DNA of 46,903 nucleotides, taken from the NCBI GenBank assembly GCA_015493615.1, contig WGCV01000059.1, positions 1 to 46,903 on the forward strand. Direction: 5' to 3'. The translations under genes and the position numbers were made by a program. Source of the DNA: Melioribacteraceae bacterium. Its GTDB lineage: Bacteria > Bacteroidota > Ignavibacteria > Ignavibacteriales > Melioribacteraceae. Of this stretch, positions 7,803 through 15,941 are shown piece by piece. The notes beneath the pieces were generated by a model that was not told where the DNA came from, ran no database searches, and worked only from the letters and a program-made list of their open reading frames with translations. How positions within the stretch are numbered: position 1 is the first letter of the stretch; every line of letters begins with the position of its first letter.

Positions 7803-8675
7803 CTATAAAACTTTTACTTCGAAATATTTCTTTGGATTTTTCTTAATATCCTTCAATAACGAATCAAGCGCAATTACGGAACTGTTCAAATTATTGTATA
7901 AATCTTCATTTGTGTTCAGTTGTCCCAGACTTCCTTTTCCGTTGTTTATATTTGAAATAAGTTTATCGAGACCTTTTGCAGCCGATGTTGAGCTTGAGAG
8001 CATTTTGCTTAGTTCAGCCGAGTTTTTATTAAGCGAATCAATTAAATCCGAAAGTTTACTTTTATTCTTATTTGTAAATTCACTGATGTCTGAAAGTGAA
8101 TTTTTCAAATCCCCATTGAGGAGTTTGTTGATACTTTTTATTGTTCTCTGCAATCCGGCGAAAGTGGACGACAAATTATCCGCTGTTTTCGTTCCCGTCA
8201 ACTGATTCAAGTTGTCGAGGAGTTTATCAATTTTCGGACTTAAATCGGTAATCTGCGTAATTGCATCTCCGAGACTCGGAGTAACTCCGCCCGTAACGGT
8301 AGCGCCGCTTTCCAGATACTTATTCGATTTCCCGGGTAGGATTTCAAGAACTTTACCGCCGATCATGCTGTAATCCCGGATTACAAATCGTGAATCGACC
8401 GGGATTTTTTTTACCCGTTCAACTTTGGCTAAAAGCAGAATTCCTTTATCCGTAATTCCGGTTGAAGTAATTGTGCCGACCTTCAAACCGTTGTAAAACA
8501 CCTCGTCGCCTACGCTTAATCCATTGGCGTTTTGTACGAGCACTTTCAGATGTAATCCGTGAACAAATATGTTTGATTTGCCCAACCATAAAATCCCGAA
8601 AATAACAATTAAGGTTGCAACGGACATCGCAAGTCCTATCATGAATTCGCTTCTTTTAAAGTTATCTGAGTTCAA
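7803..8675 (-). CDS. mlaD: MlaD-like MCE domain protein of phospholipid transport system
   Basis: 290 residues. One N-terminal membrane helix (about 12-32) is followed by an MCE domain (about 35-115; LKVLVQNANGLSVGDEVFYNGLKVGTI) and a long, largely helical tail (about 140-270) rich in Asn, Ser and Lys. MCE proteins form hexameric rings on the periplasmic face of the MlaFE complex and move phospholipids between the inner and outer membranes. The gene overlaps mlaF by 14 bp and the three genes mlaE-mlaF-mlaD are in the standard order. No mlaA, mlaB or mlaC homologue is adjacent, as often seen outside Proteobacteria. Confidence 0.88.
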   Translation of the reverse strand: MNSDNFKRSEFMIGLAMSVATLIVIFGILWLGKSNIFVHGLHLKVLVQNANGLSVGDEVFYNGLKVGTITSTGITDKGILLLAKVERVKKIPVDSRFVIRDYSMIGGKVLEILPGKSNKYLESGATVTGGVTPSLGDAITQITDLSPKIDKLLDNLNQLTGTKTADNLSSTFAGLQRTIKSINKLLNGDLKNSLSDISEFTNKNKSKLSDLIDSLNKNSAELSKMLSSSTSAAKGLDKLISNINNGKGSLGQLNTNEDLYNNLNSSVIALDSLLKDIKKNPKKYFEVKVL

Positions 8676-9399
8676 TTTTACCTCTTATAAAATCATGAAA
8701 AATTTTGTCTTCAACATCCCACATTTTTTTTGCGTCACAGACGGTGATAATTTCCCCTTTATAAAGCATTCCGACTTTATCGGAAATTTGCTCCACGCCG
8801 GTAATGTCGTGACTGATTATTAGGGAAGTTATATTCAGCTCGTCGTTAAGTTTTTTAATTAATGCGTTAATAACATTTGAAAGAACAGGATCTAAGCCTG
8901 TAGTCGGTTCGTCATAAAGAAGATATTTCGGTTTCATGGCAATGGCGCGGGCTATTGCAACGCGTTTCATCATTCCGCCGCTCAACTCCTCCGGATACGT
9001 GTCGTTAATGTTTTCCAGTTCAACAAGCTCAAGGGATTTGTCGATCAATTCTTTTCGCTCTTCCTTACTGAAGTGTTTCTGTATTTGAAGAGCAAGATCA
9101 ATATTTTCCTCTATTGTCATCGAATCCCATAGCGCTCCTTCCTGAAATACCATTGCGGTCTTAGGGCGTATTTTCTTGTTAAAATCCGATTCGCTGAAAT
9201 TTTTGGTATTGATGCCGTCGATAGTAATTTCGCCGTCGTCCGGCGTAAGCAAACCGAGGATAGATTTGAGAAGAACGGATTTTCCCGTTCCGCTTTTCCC
9301 GATTACGCTGAAAATAATTCCTTCGTCAACGGTAAGATTTACTCCCGCTAAAACTTTTTTGTTTCCGAACGCTTTATGTAAATTTCTAATTTCTATCAT
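8662..9399 (-). CDS. mlaF: MlaF-like ABC ATPase of phospholipid transport system
   Basis: 245 residues. Complete ABC ATPase: Walker A GKSGTGKS (34-41), Q-loop in MVFQEGALWDS, signature LSGGMMKR, Walker B LLYDEPTTGLDP and switch His in IISHDI. The SGGM signature and EGALWDSMT after the Q-loop are typical of MlaF. It powers lipid movement through MlaE with MlaD. The start overlaps the mlaE stop by four bases (ATGA-type coupling). Confidence 0.93.
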   Translation of the reverse strand: MIEIRNLHKAFGNKKVLAGVNLTVDEGIIFSVIGKSGTGKSVLLKSILGLLTPDDGEITIDGINTKNFSESDFNKKIRPKTAMVFQEGALWDSMTIEENIDLALQIQKHFSKEERKELIDKSLELVELENINDTYPEELSGGMMKRVAIARAIAMKPKYLLYDEPTTGLDPVLSNVINALIKKLNDELNITSLIISHDITGVEQISDKVGMLYKGEIITVCDAKKMWDVEDKIFHDFIRGKIELR

Positions 9400-10175
9400 A
9401 TCACAAAATATAATGCCGCCGAGATTAAATAATCGAGCATAAGAATATCAACCGAAGACCAAACAACCGCGAGCGTTGTCGCTTGTCCTACGCCTTTAGC
9501 TCCCCGTTTGGAATTGATTCCGAAGTAGGAGCCGAAAAGAACGATTACTATTCCGAATATATATGCTTTTATTAAACTTGTAATTACGTCGCTAATGTAA
9601 AAATCGTGCCGCATTCCTTTTACGAATCCTTCCCAACTTAATGCGATTGCAAAATGGGATGAGAAAAAACCGGATAAAATTCCTACTACATCTGCAAAGA
9701 CGAGAAGCATAGGCACTGCCAGCATTGCCGCGACTAATCTCGGCATAACTAAAAATTCAATCGGATCGATTGCAAAACTTCTTAATGCATCCAATTGTTC
9801 GGTAACCTTCATTGTACCGAGTTCCGCTGAGATTCCCGCCGCTACTCGTCCGGAAAGAATTAAGCCGATTAATATCGGTCCCATTTCCAGCAGAATGGAG
9901 CGGAGGATTAAGCCGCCTTCCATCCAGTGCGGCGTATATGGATTCATCTGCGTCCCTATTTGCACGCCGAGCGCCAATCCGATAAAAGCTGAAGTAATTA
10001 TAACAATGGGGAAAGATTTTCTTCCGATATAGTGAAACTGTTCTATTACTTGTCTGGTGTAGATGGGAAGTTTGCGGATAGCGACAAATGCCTGGAAAAG
10101 CATTATCCCTATTTTGCCGTATTCGGAAATGAAAAAGTAAGTAAACGCTCCCAGTCGTTCAAAAAATTTACGCAT
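9396..10175 (-). CDS. mlaE: MlaE-like permease of phospholipid transport system
   Basis: 259 residues with about five to six membrane helices. The MlaE core is clear: GRVAAGISAELGTMKVTEQ, followed by ALRSFAIDPIEFLVMPR and FADVVGILSGFF. It forms the membrane dimer driven by MlaF. The ATG at 10175 is preceded directly by one arm of a 16-bp inverted repeat (10176-10230), so its ribosome-binding site could be buried in a hairpin. It is first of the three mla genes and lies 64 bp downstream of the CBM48 gene on the same strand. Confidence 0.93.
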   Translation of the reverse strand: MRKFFERLGAFTYFFISEYGKIGIMLFQAFVAIRKLPIYTRQVIEQFHYIGRKSFPIVIITSAFIGLALGVQIGTQMNPYTPHWMEGGLILRSILLEMGPILIGLILSGRVAAGISAELGTMKVTEQLDALRSFAIDPIEFLVMPRLVAAMLAVPMLLVFADVVGILSGFFSSHFAIALSWEGFVKGMRHDFYISDVITSLIKAYIFGIVIVLFGSYFGINSKRGAKGVGQATTLAVVWSSVDILMLDYLISAALYFVI

Positions 10176-10230
10176 AAGTTCCGCAATTCATTTATTAAAT
10201 AGAATTGTTAATATATGAATTGCGGAACTT
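10176..10230 (-). promoter_or_regulatory. 16-bp inverted repeat covering the mlaE ribosome-binding site
   Basis: AAGTTCCGCAATTCAT (10176-10191) and ATGAATTGCGGAACTT (10215-10230) are perfect inverted arms with a 23-base loop. In the minus-strand RNA the downstream arm ends immediately before the mlaE ATG and contains GCGGAA, the only Shine-Dalgarno candidate. The structure could limit mlaE translation, act as an intercistronic stem, or be a DNA operator. There is no T-run for a classical terminator. Confidence 0.55.
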
Positions 10231-10239
10231 AAATGAAAA

Positions 10240-10551
10240 CTAAATTACAATAACGGAATTCTCAGAGTCTCCGAAGTACGTTTCCACATGTTTGTCAGCG
10301 TCTTCCTCGTTGAACCAAGATTCGCCGTCTCCGAGATACCGGAACTGATATTCCTTTCCGGCGGGAAGTTCAAGCGAGAGCTTATAATTCCCTTTTTTAT
10401 CTGTTTCCGTAAAGATGTTTGCGTTCGGATCCCATTCATTGAAATCGCCAACAAGACTAACTTTATCAAAGTTTTCCCCAAGTTCTTTGGGGATTGAAAA
10501 AGTTACTTTGCAAAGGTCTCCGCTTTTTGAATATACTTTTTTGATTGCCAT
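10240..10551 (-). CDS. Stand-alone CBM48 / isoamylase early-set domain protein
   Basis: 103 residues starting at the ATG at 10551, which has GGAGG seven bases upstream; the frame is open further upstream to 10689 but that extension lacks family similarity and a ribosome-binding site. The sequence VSLVGDFNEWDPNANIFT...GNYKLSLELPAGKEYQFRYLGDGESWFNEEDADKH is the glycogen-binding fold found in branching enzyme, isoamylase and the AMPK beta subunit. No catalytic domain is attached. Such small proteins are common in this lineage; role unknown, perhaps glycogen or glucan association. It precedes mlaE on the same strand. Confidence 0.82.
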   Translation of the reverse strand: MAIKKVYSKSGDLCKVTFSIPKELGENFDKVSLVGDFNEWDPNANIFTETDKKGNYKLSLELPAGKEYQFRYLGDGESWFNEEDADKHVETYFGDSENSVIVI

Positions 10552-10819
10552 TTCACGCCTCCTGCGGTTTATTTTATTAATGTTCTCAATAATATTTAAC
10601 CTTTGGTTTTTCCTAATGTTCCTTAATCTTAAAATCTTAGCACATCCGGCTCTCAAATTATCCAAACACCCAACAATCCAAACATCCAATCATCCTTAAA
10701 GAAAGACTTCCCGATTATCTGATGAGATAATTGTTGTCAGACGCAGTTCCAATTTCCTTTTAGCTTTTTAATATTTTTAATCTTAATTTTAAATTGAAAA
10801 TAAAAAGGAAGAAAGAAAT
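10552..10819. other. Divergent intergenic region before pdxJ
   Basis: 268 bp between the CBM48 gene (minus) and pdxJ (plus), so it carries promoters in both directions. Around 10660-10695 there are near-repeats of ATCCAAACA and ATCCAATCATCC, a low-complexity run. I see no clear operator or RNA structure. Confidence 0.4.
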
Positions 10820-11536
10820 ATGAAATTCTCATTGAACGTTGATCATGTGGCAACGCTTAGAAATGCCCGCGGAGAAGGACAGCCCGATCCCGTAACTTTT
10901 GCGCTAATGGCTGAAAAATACGGCGTTGACGGAATTGTAGTTCACTTGCGCGAAGACCGCAGGCACATTCAAGAACGGGATGTGCGTTTGCTGCGTGAAA
11001 TGATTACGACAAAACTTGATTTGGAAATGGCTGCGGTTGACGAAATTATTGAAATTGCACGCGACATACAGCCGGACTTGGTTACGCTTGTTCCTGAAAA
11101 GAGGCGGGAACTTACAACCGAAGGCGGTTTGAATATTATCGATAATGTTGAGCAGTTAAAAGACGCGATTGAACGACTGCACGAAAAAGAAATTCCCGTC
11201 TCGCTTTTTGTTGAACCGGATATAATGCAGATTGACGCTTCGGCTGAGATTGGCGCCGACTTTATTGAAATTCACACCGGCGTTTTTTCAAATGCGGAAA
11301 CCGAAGACGATATGTATGACGAACTTGACAGAATTCGCCTTGCCGTTAAGCATGCAAAGAAACTCGGTATGGGAGTAAATGCCGGACACGGACTTGATTA
11401 CAACAATGTTAAAGAGTTTATGCAGATAGATGGAATTGACGAAGTCAGTATCGGACATGCCGTTATTGCTTATTCTGTTTTCTTCGGATTGGAAAACGCG
11501 ATAAAAAGAATGATGGAGCTTTTAAAAATTGATTAA
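10820..11536 (+). CDS. pdxJ: Pyridoxine 5'-phosphate synthase
   Basis: 238 residues, the family length. Condenses 1-deoxyxylulose 5-phosphate with 1-amino-acetone 3-phosphate in the DXP-dependent vitamin B6 pathway. The N-terminal SLNVDHVATLRNARG, HLREDRRHIQERDV, the VEPD motif, ADFIEIHTG and the MGVNAGHGLDYNNV phosphate-binding segment are all present. A ribosome-binding site (GGAAGAAAG) precedes the ATG. Its stop overlaps the TTG start of the following T9SS gene by eight bases, an odd partner for a B6 gene. Confidence 0.97.
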   Translation: MKFSLNVDHVATLRNARGEGQPDPVTFALMAEKYGVDGIVVHLREDRRHIQERDVRLLREMITTKLDLEMAAVDEIIEIARDIQPDLVTLVPEKRRELTTEGGLNIIDNVEQLKDAIERLHEKEIPVSLFVEPDIMQIDASAEIGADFIEIHTGVFSNAETEDDMYDELDRIRLAVKHAKKLGMGVNAGHGLDYNNVKEFMQIDGIDEVSIGHAVIAYSVFFGLENAIKRMMELLKID

Positions 11537-13151
11537 AAAAAAACTTAAAAATGTCGTTACGTTAGTCTTGTTATTCTTTTTCTTAACAAACTTGAATTTT
11601 GCTCAGTTCAGGAATTACCGTGTCAGCGCTCCCGGTTCAAATTCGCCCGAAGAAGTTACGATTGCAATAAATCCCTCGGAGCCGAACGTCCTTGCTGCCG
11701 GAGCAAATATCAGCTATTCTTTTCGTTCCGATAACAGCGGCAAAATTTGGGAACAGCAGAACCTTTCTTCAATCTACGGGGTTTGGGGCGACCCGGTTAC
11801 GCGTTTTGACGCACACGGAAATTTGTACTTCGTTCATCTTTCAAATCCCGGAAGCGGATACTGGATTGACAGAATTGTGATTCAAAAATCGACCGATAAC
11901 GGCGTTACCTTTAATCAGGGGACTCATACCGGAGTTTATCCTCCCCATAATCAAGATAAAGCCTGGATTGCAATTGATATGACGAATTCTCCTTACAAGG
12001 ATAATCTTTATGTAACCTGGACGGAGTTCGATTCTTACGGGAGTACAAATCCGAATGACAGCAGCCGGATTCTATTCTCAAAGTCTTCCGACTTTGCCGA
12101 AACCTGGAGCGAAGCAAAAGTAATCAGCGATAAATCGGGAGATTGTATTGACGCCGATAACACGGTTGAAGGGGCGGTTCCCGCCGTTGGACCTAACGGT
12201 GAAATTTATGTCGCTTGGGCGGGACCGTACGGAATAATGTTTGATAAATCCCTTGACGGCGGCGAAACCTGGGGAAAAGATATTTTTGTAACCGATCAAA
12301 TCGGAGGTTGGGATTACGGAGTTAGCGGAGTTTATCGCGCCAACGGATTGCCTGTTACCGTCTGCGATACAAGTCATTCCCCAACGAGAGGAAATATTTA
12401 TGTGATGTGGACCGACCAGCGAAACGGCGAGACAAATCCGGATGTGTTTATTATTAAATCAACCGACGGCGGCGAAACTTGGGGCGATGTTGTACGCGTT
12501 AATAATGACAGCACCGAACGCCCGCAATTTTTTGCGGCAATGGCGGTTGATCAGACAAACGGAAATATTTATGTTTCCTTTTACGACAGAAGAAATACTA
12601 CCGGTACGGACACGGAATATTATCTTGCGCGCTCGACTGACGGAGGAGAACATTTTGATAATTACGTTGTTACCGATGCTCCTTTCCCGATGTTTTCTCA
12701 GGTTTTTTTCGGCGATTACACAGACATTGCCGCCTATCAGGGAAAGATTTATCCGATATGGATGGAAACCGATGCAAGTCATAATTTGAGTGTCTGGACG
12801 GCGCCGATTAATGATTCCGAATTGCCTTCCGGAGTTAACGATAACATTGGAGCCGCTCCGAGTGAGTTTACTCTTGAACAGAATTTTCCTAATCCTTTCG
12901 GTGAGAAATCATTTTCGGGAGAAGAGTTTACCACGATTGAATTTTCATTAAAGCGGGAGTCTTTTGTAACGCTTAAAGTTTATGATATTCTCGGAAGAGA
13001 GATTACAACATTAATCAACAAAGTAGAAAACGCCGGAGTTCACGATGTTCGATTTTTCGCGGGCAGACTAAATCTTGCTTCCGGTGTTTATTTTTACCGG
13101 CTTCAAGCGGGAATATTTTCGCAGATTAGAAAAATGACAATTATCAGATAA
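11529..13151 (+). CDS. Secreted Asp-box (sialidase-like) beta-propeller protein with T9SS sorting domain
   Basis: 540 residues from a TTG start with GGAG ten bases upstream. A signal peptide (KKKLKNVVTLVLLFFFLTNLNFA) is followed by a propeller with at least six Asp-box-like motifs: SDNSGKIW, STDNGVTF, SSDFAETW, SLDGGETW, STDGGETW and STDGGEHF. The last ~95 residues are a type IX sorting domain (NFPNPFGEKSF, VYDILGREITTLIN, GVYFYRLQAG). Asp boxes occur in sialidases and in non-enzymatic BNR proteins; I cannot see the arginine triad of a true sialidase with confidence, so substrate and activity are open. Expected location is the cell surface or medium. Confidence 0.85.
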   Translation: MIKKKLKNVVTLVLLFFFLTNLNFAQFRNYRVSAPGSNSPEEVTIAINPSEPNVLAAGANISYSFRSDNSGKIWEQQNLSSIYGVWGDPVTRFDAHGNLYFVHLSNPGSGYWIDRIVIQKSTDNGVTFNQGTHTGVYPPHNQDKAWIAIDMTNSPYKDNLYVTWTEFDSYGSTNPNDSSRILFSKSSDFAETWSEAKVISDKSGDCIDADNTVEGAVPAVGPNGEIYVAWAGPYGIMFDKSLDGGETWGKDIFVTDQIGGWDYGVSGVYRANGLPVTVCDTSHSPTRGNIYVMWTDQRNGETNPDVFIIKSTDGGETWGDVVRVNNDSTERPQFFAAMAVDQTNGNIYVSFYDRRNTTGTDTEYYLARSTDGGEHFDNYVVTDAPFPMFSQVFFGDYTDIAAYQGKIYPIWMETDASHNLSVWTAPINDSELPSGVNDNIGAAPSEFTLEQNFPNPFGEKSFSGEEFTTIEFSLKRESFVTLKVYDILGREITTLINKVENAGVHDVRFFAGRLNLASGVYFYRLQAGIFSQIRKMTIIR

Positions 13152-13165
13152 TATTAGGAAAAATT

Positions 13166-14512
13166 ATGAGCAAAATTTTAATCCGTCCGAAAAATATTGT
13201 TACGGTAAATAAGGACGACGAATTTTTAATTAATTACGCCGTTGAAATAGAAGATGATACAATTACAAAAATTGCTCCGTTCGATGAGTTCAACGCTTCC
13301 GGTTATGATAAAATTTATGATTTACCCGGCTATACTTTAACTCCGGGATTTATTCAAACGCATGTTCACCTTTGCCAGACGCTCTTTCGCGGCTTGGCGG
13401 ACGATTTGGAACTTCTCGATTGGCTGCAGAAAAAAATTTTCCCTTACGAAAATTCGCACAGTTACGAATCACTGCGCCGCTCGGCTCAACTTGGAATTTA
13501 CGAATTGCAGACAGGCGGGACAACTACAATTCTTGATATGGGAACAATCAATCATCATGAAGCGGTTTTCGGCGAGCTTGCTTTTTCGGGCATGAGAGCT
13601 TTTTCTGGAAAGTGTATGGTTGATGAAAACGATCTGCTTCCCAAATTTAAGGAGAGTACGGCAGATAGTTTAAGCCGGAGCTACGAGTTGGCGAAGGAAT
13701 TCCACGGAAGCGAAAACGGCAGGCTAAATTATGCGTTTGCACCGCGGTTTGTTCTATCTTGCAGCGAGGAACTGCTTAAAGAAACTTACGCAATGCTTGA
13801 TGATTTTCCCGGAGCGCTTTATCACACGCACGCTTCGGAGAACAAAGGAGAAATTGAAGCGGTAAAAGCTAAAACGGGAATGGATAATATTGAATACTTT
13901 AATTCTATTGGAGTTCTCGGAGAGCGGACGGTTCTCGCCCATGGAATTCATGTAAATGAAAAGGAAGTAGCGATTTTAAAGGAAAAGGAGAGCAGAATTG
14001 CGCACTGTCCTTCGGCAAATCTTAAACTTGCCTCGGGAATTGCGAATATTCCGAATTATCTTGACGAAGGGGTTTCAATTTCAATCGGAGCGGACGGACC
14101 TCCCTGCAATAATAATCTCAGTCAGTTTACAGAAATGCGCCTTGCTTCTCTGATTCAAAAACCGCTGCACGGACCAACGGCGATGAACTCCAAAACCGTA
14201 TTCAGATTGGCTACAATCGAAGGAGCAAAAGCTCTCGGGATTGATGATAAAGTAGGAAGTATTGAAGTCGGTAAAAAAGCGGACTTAGTTTTGCTTGATT
14301 TAAATACGCCCGCTCAACCGTTGATAATAGACGAGGAGAATGTTTATTCCACTTTGATTTTCACGGCGTCCCGCGAGAATGTTCGAAGTGTTTTTATCGA
14401 CGGTCGCGAAGTCGTTCATAACGGTGAATCGACAGTTTACGACAAAGATGAAATTTATTCTAAAGGTAAGTTGGAACTTAAAGCTTTGCTGAAAAGAGCC
14501 GACGTCGAGTAA
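13166..14512 (+). CDS. Amidohydrolase: MTA/SAH/5'-deoxyadenosine-type deaminase
   Basis: 448 residues of the SsnA/MtaD/TrzA amidohydrolase group. Metal and active-site residues are in place: H66 and H68 in QTHVHLCQ, H222 in YHTHASE, H259 in LAHGIHVN and D310 in IGADGPPCNN. The segment TLFRGLADDLELLDWLQ is typical of the S-adenosylhomocysteine / 5'-methylthioadenosine / 5'-deoxyadenosine deaminases, which remove ammonia from adenine nucleoside by-products of SAM metabolism. Hydrolases of guanine or triazines share the fold and cannot be excluded. Start supported by TAGGAAAAATT before the ATG. Followed by a long repeat region. Confidence 0.85.
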   Translation: MSKILIRPKNIVTVNKDDEFLINYAVEIEDDTITKIAPFDEFNASGYDKIYDLPGYTLTPGFIQTHVHLCQTLFRGLADDLELLDWLQKKIFPYENSHSYESLRRSAQLGIYELQTGGTTTILDMGTINHHEAVFGELAFSGMRAFSGKCMVDENDLLPKFKESTADSLSRSYELAKEFHGSENGRLNYAFAPRFVLSCSEELLKETYAMLDDFPGALYHTHASENKGEIEAVKAKTGMDNIEYFNSIGVLGERTVLAHGIHVNEKEVAILKEKESRIAHCPSANLKLASGIANIPNYLDEGVSISIGADGPPCNNNLSQFTEMRLASLIQKPLHGPTAMNSKTVFRLATIEGAKALGIDDKVGSIEVGKKADLVLLDLNTPAQPLIIDEENVYSTLIFTASRENVRSVFIDGREVVHNGESTVYDKDEIYSKGKLELKALLKRADVE

Positions 14513-14654
14513 ATCTTATAGAAGGTTTTGCAGAACCTAACTTATATGTCACCCCAACTAAAAGCAGTCGGGGTAAATTCTGATCCTCCGCCACGGCGGA
14601 GCGGGAGAAGAATCTCAAAACCGGTAATTATACCCAATCTTGAGATATTTCGGA
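14511..14654 (+). repeat. GTCATTCTGA-family intergenic repeat, copy 1
   Basis: Starts at the stop codon of the amidohydrolase gene. It includes the hairpin CTCCGCC-AC-GGCGGAG (14586-14601) and then GGGAGAAGAATCTCAAAACC. From 14577 to 14654 it is nearly the same as 30297-30375, and the first part (14511-14540) also matches 30262-30290. A 25-base insertion with inverted ACCCC/GGGGT ends separates the two blocks here. Confidence 0.75.
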
Positions 14655-14917
14655 CGGCTTACACTCCTCCGCCTTGGCGGATTGCGCGACATTCCGCTAT
14701 AGTGGATTGTCGCGGCAATCTCCTAAATATTCAATCTTATCCGTTAAACCGCTTTTACCAACACATAAAACTTGAAAGCGGCGTTTTTGTAGAGCGGATT
14801 GCTTAGTCCCGCATATTGCGGGACGGGCAATCTGCTTTTGTTTTTTACATAACCACTCGCATATTGACCCTCCCTCGCAGTCCGCCTGAGGTGGACGAGA
14901 CGGTGTAAAAACAAGCT

Positions 14918-15236
14918 GTCTTGAACTATGATTAAAATGATTATATGACAAACTATGATTTTTCAAAATAGGATAAATGAGCCTACTTAAAAAAGGTGAT
15001 TATTTGCAAATTCAATAATTTATAAACCGCTGAAGCGGTTACTGATTTCTCTATGTTGTTGCTAACCCACGACTTAAGTCGTGGGCTAAGAGAATGCTTA
15101 TTATACATTTCAACCGTTTCAACGGTTTTAGTAAACTCATAAATATTATGATTAACAATCCTTGTAATACAAGAGAGTAATGAGAACTCAATAATCAAAG
15201 TCCATCAAAGAATCAAGAATAATCATAGTTCAAGAC
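14918..15236. repeat. 319-bp segment bounded by 17-bp inverted repeats
   Basis: GTCTTGAACTATGATTA (14918-14934) and its exact reverse complement (15220-15236) bound a 319-bp segment that carries the triple-hairpin cassette at 15025-15127. It resembles a non-autonomous mobile element, but target-site duplications are not evident and there is no coding sequence. Confidence 0.5.
15025..15127. repeat. Triple-hairpin REP-like cassette, copy 1
   Basis: Three palindromes in series: AACCGCT-GA-AGCGGTT (15025-15040), the 20-bp palindrome CCCACGACTT/AAGTCGTGGG (15066-15085), and AACCGTT-TC-AACGGTT (15112-15127). The same order, spacing class and middle palindrome occur at 33336-33446. Confidence 0.8.
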
Positions 15237-15385
15237 AATCAACACAAGTCCCGATTTATCGGTAGTGCGGAAATTTTATATTTCTGCTCCGTAGATGCAG
15301 AATCTTTGTAACAAACAACATAACTTTAATCGTAAGTTCCTTAAGAGCGATATAAAACAAATACAATTGATGTCGTATCCGGCAT

Positions 15386-15458
15386 AGGAGTGTCGCTCCT
15401 ACGGAGCTAAAACATAATAGCCTGCTTCTTTTTTACAAAGGTAACACTCCTACGGAGT
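15386..15458. repeat. CTCC/GGAG short hairpin repeats
   Basis: AGGAG-TGTCG-CTCCT (15386-15400), CTCCTACGGAG overlapping it, and ACTCC-TAC-GGAGT (15446-15458) are variants of a TCCTACGGAG hairpin. The neighbouring GCTCCGTAGATGCAGAATCTTTGTAAC near 15287-15313 looks like the same family in relaxed form. Confidence 0.55.
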
Positions 15459-15524
15459 TGGTTGTCTATTCTTCGTGCTTAGACTTTATACCACTGTTGA
15501 CCATTCGGCATTAGTATGTTTTTC

Positions 15525-15751
15525 AGTGAGATTGCCACAGTCGTCCTTCGGACTCCTTCGCAATGACGCTAAAATTTAAATAGTACATTGTCATTGCGAG
15601 CGAAACTGAGTGGAGCGTCGCAATCTCCGGCATATTCAACCTTGGCAGTTAAACCGGTTTTGAATATTTAGCAATAGCGTGTATTTTGATAAGATTACCT
15701 CCAACCAAAAAGCGATCCGGGCAAGTTCATCGTTAAACTCCTCGTAATGAC
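15525..15751. repeat. GTCATTGCGAG-type repeats, degenerate copies
   Basis: A half element (15525-15567, ending CGCAATGAC) is followed by a full but diverged element from GTCATTGCGAG (15590-15600) to CTCGTAATGAC (15741-15751), 162 bp. Its core TATTCAACCTTGGCAGTTAA...TTGAATATTTAGCAATAGCGTG corresponds to the core of the two well-conserved copies at 43563-43708 and 43897-44042. Confidence 0.7.
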
Positions 15752-15917
15752 GTTGACTATGACGAGATGGTGTAAGAAACAAACCATCCTTATTGGCGGC
15801 ACATTGTTCCTTACTCAAAAACATTCAATACAACTCGAATTAAAATCGTAAAAAAAGAAAATTTCATTATGAGAATAAAAAAGCGTATATTTCAAGATTC
15901 AAATTTATTTAATTAAT

Positions 15918-15941
15918 TAACGCCGGTTAATTCTGGCGTTA
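15918..15941 (+). promoter_or_regulatory. Hairpin in the rpsO leader, candidate S15 autoregulatory site
   Basis: Perfect 7-bp stem TAACGCC (15918-15924) / GGCGTTA (15935-15941) with loop GGTTAATTCT, ending 29 bases before the rpsO ATG. Its position fits a leader structure bound by S15, as known for rpsO in several phyla with unrelated structures. Loop bases TTCT could pair weakly with GGAG of the ribosome-binding site. Binding is not shown by the sequence. Confidence 0.4.

Noticed and set aside
10552-10689. N-terminal extension of the CBM48 protein to 10689
   Set aside because: It adds 46 residues without family similarity, passes over a strong GGAGG-ATG start at 10551 and has low-complexity composition.
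14528-15824. Several short open frames (14528-14806, 14697-14966 minus, 14983-15198 minus, 15636-15824 minus)
   Set aside because: They run through palindromic repeats, lack ribosome-binding sites and show no protein pattern.
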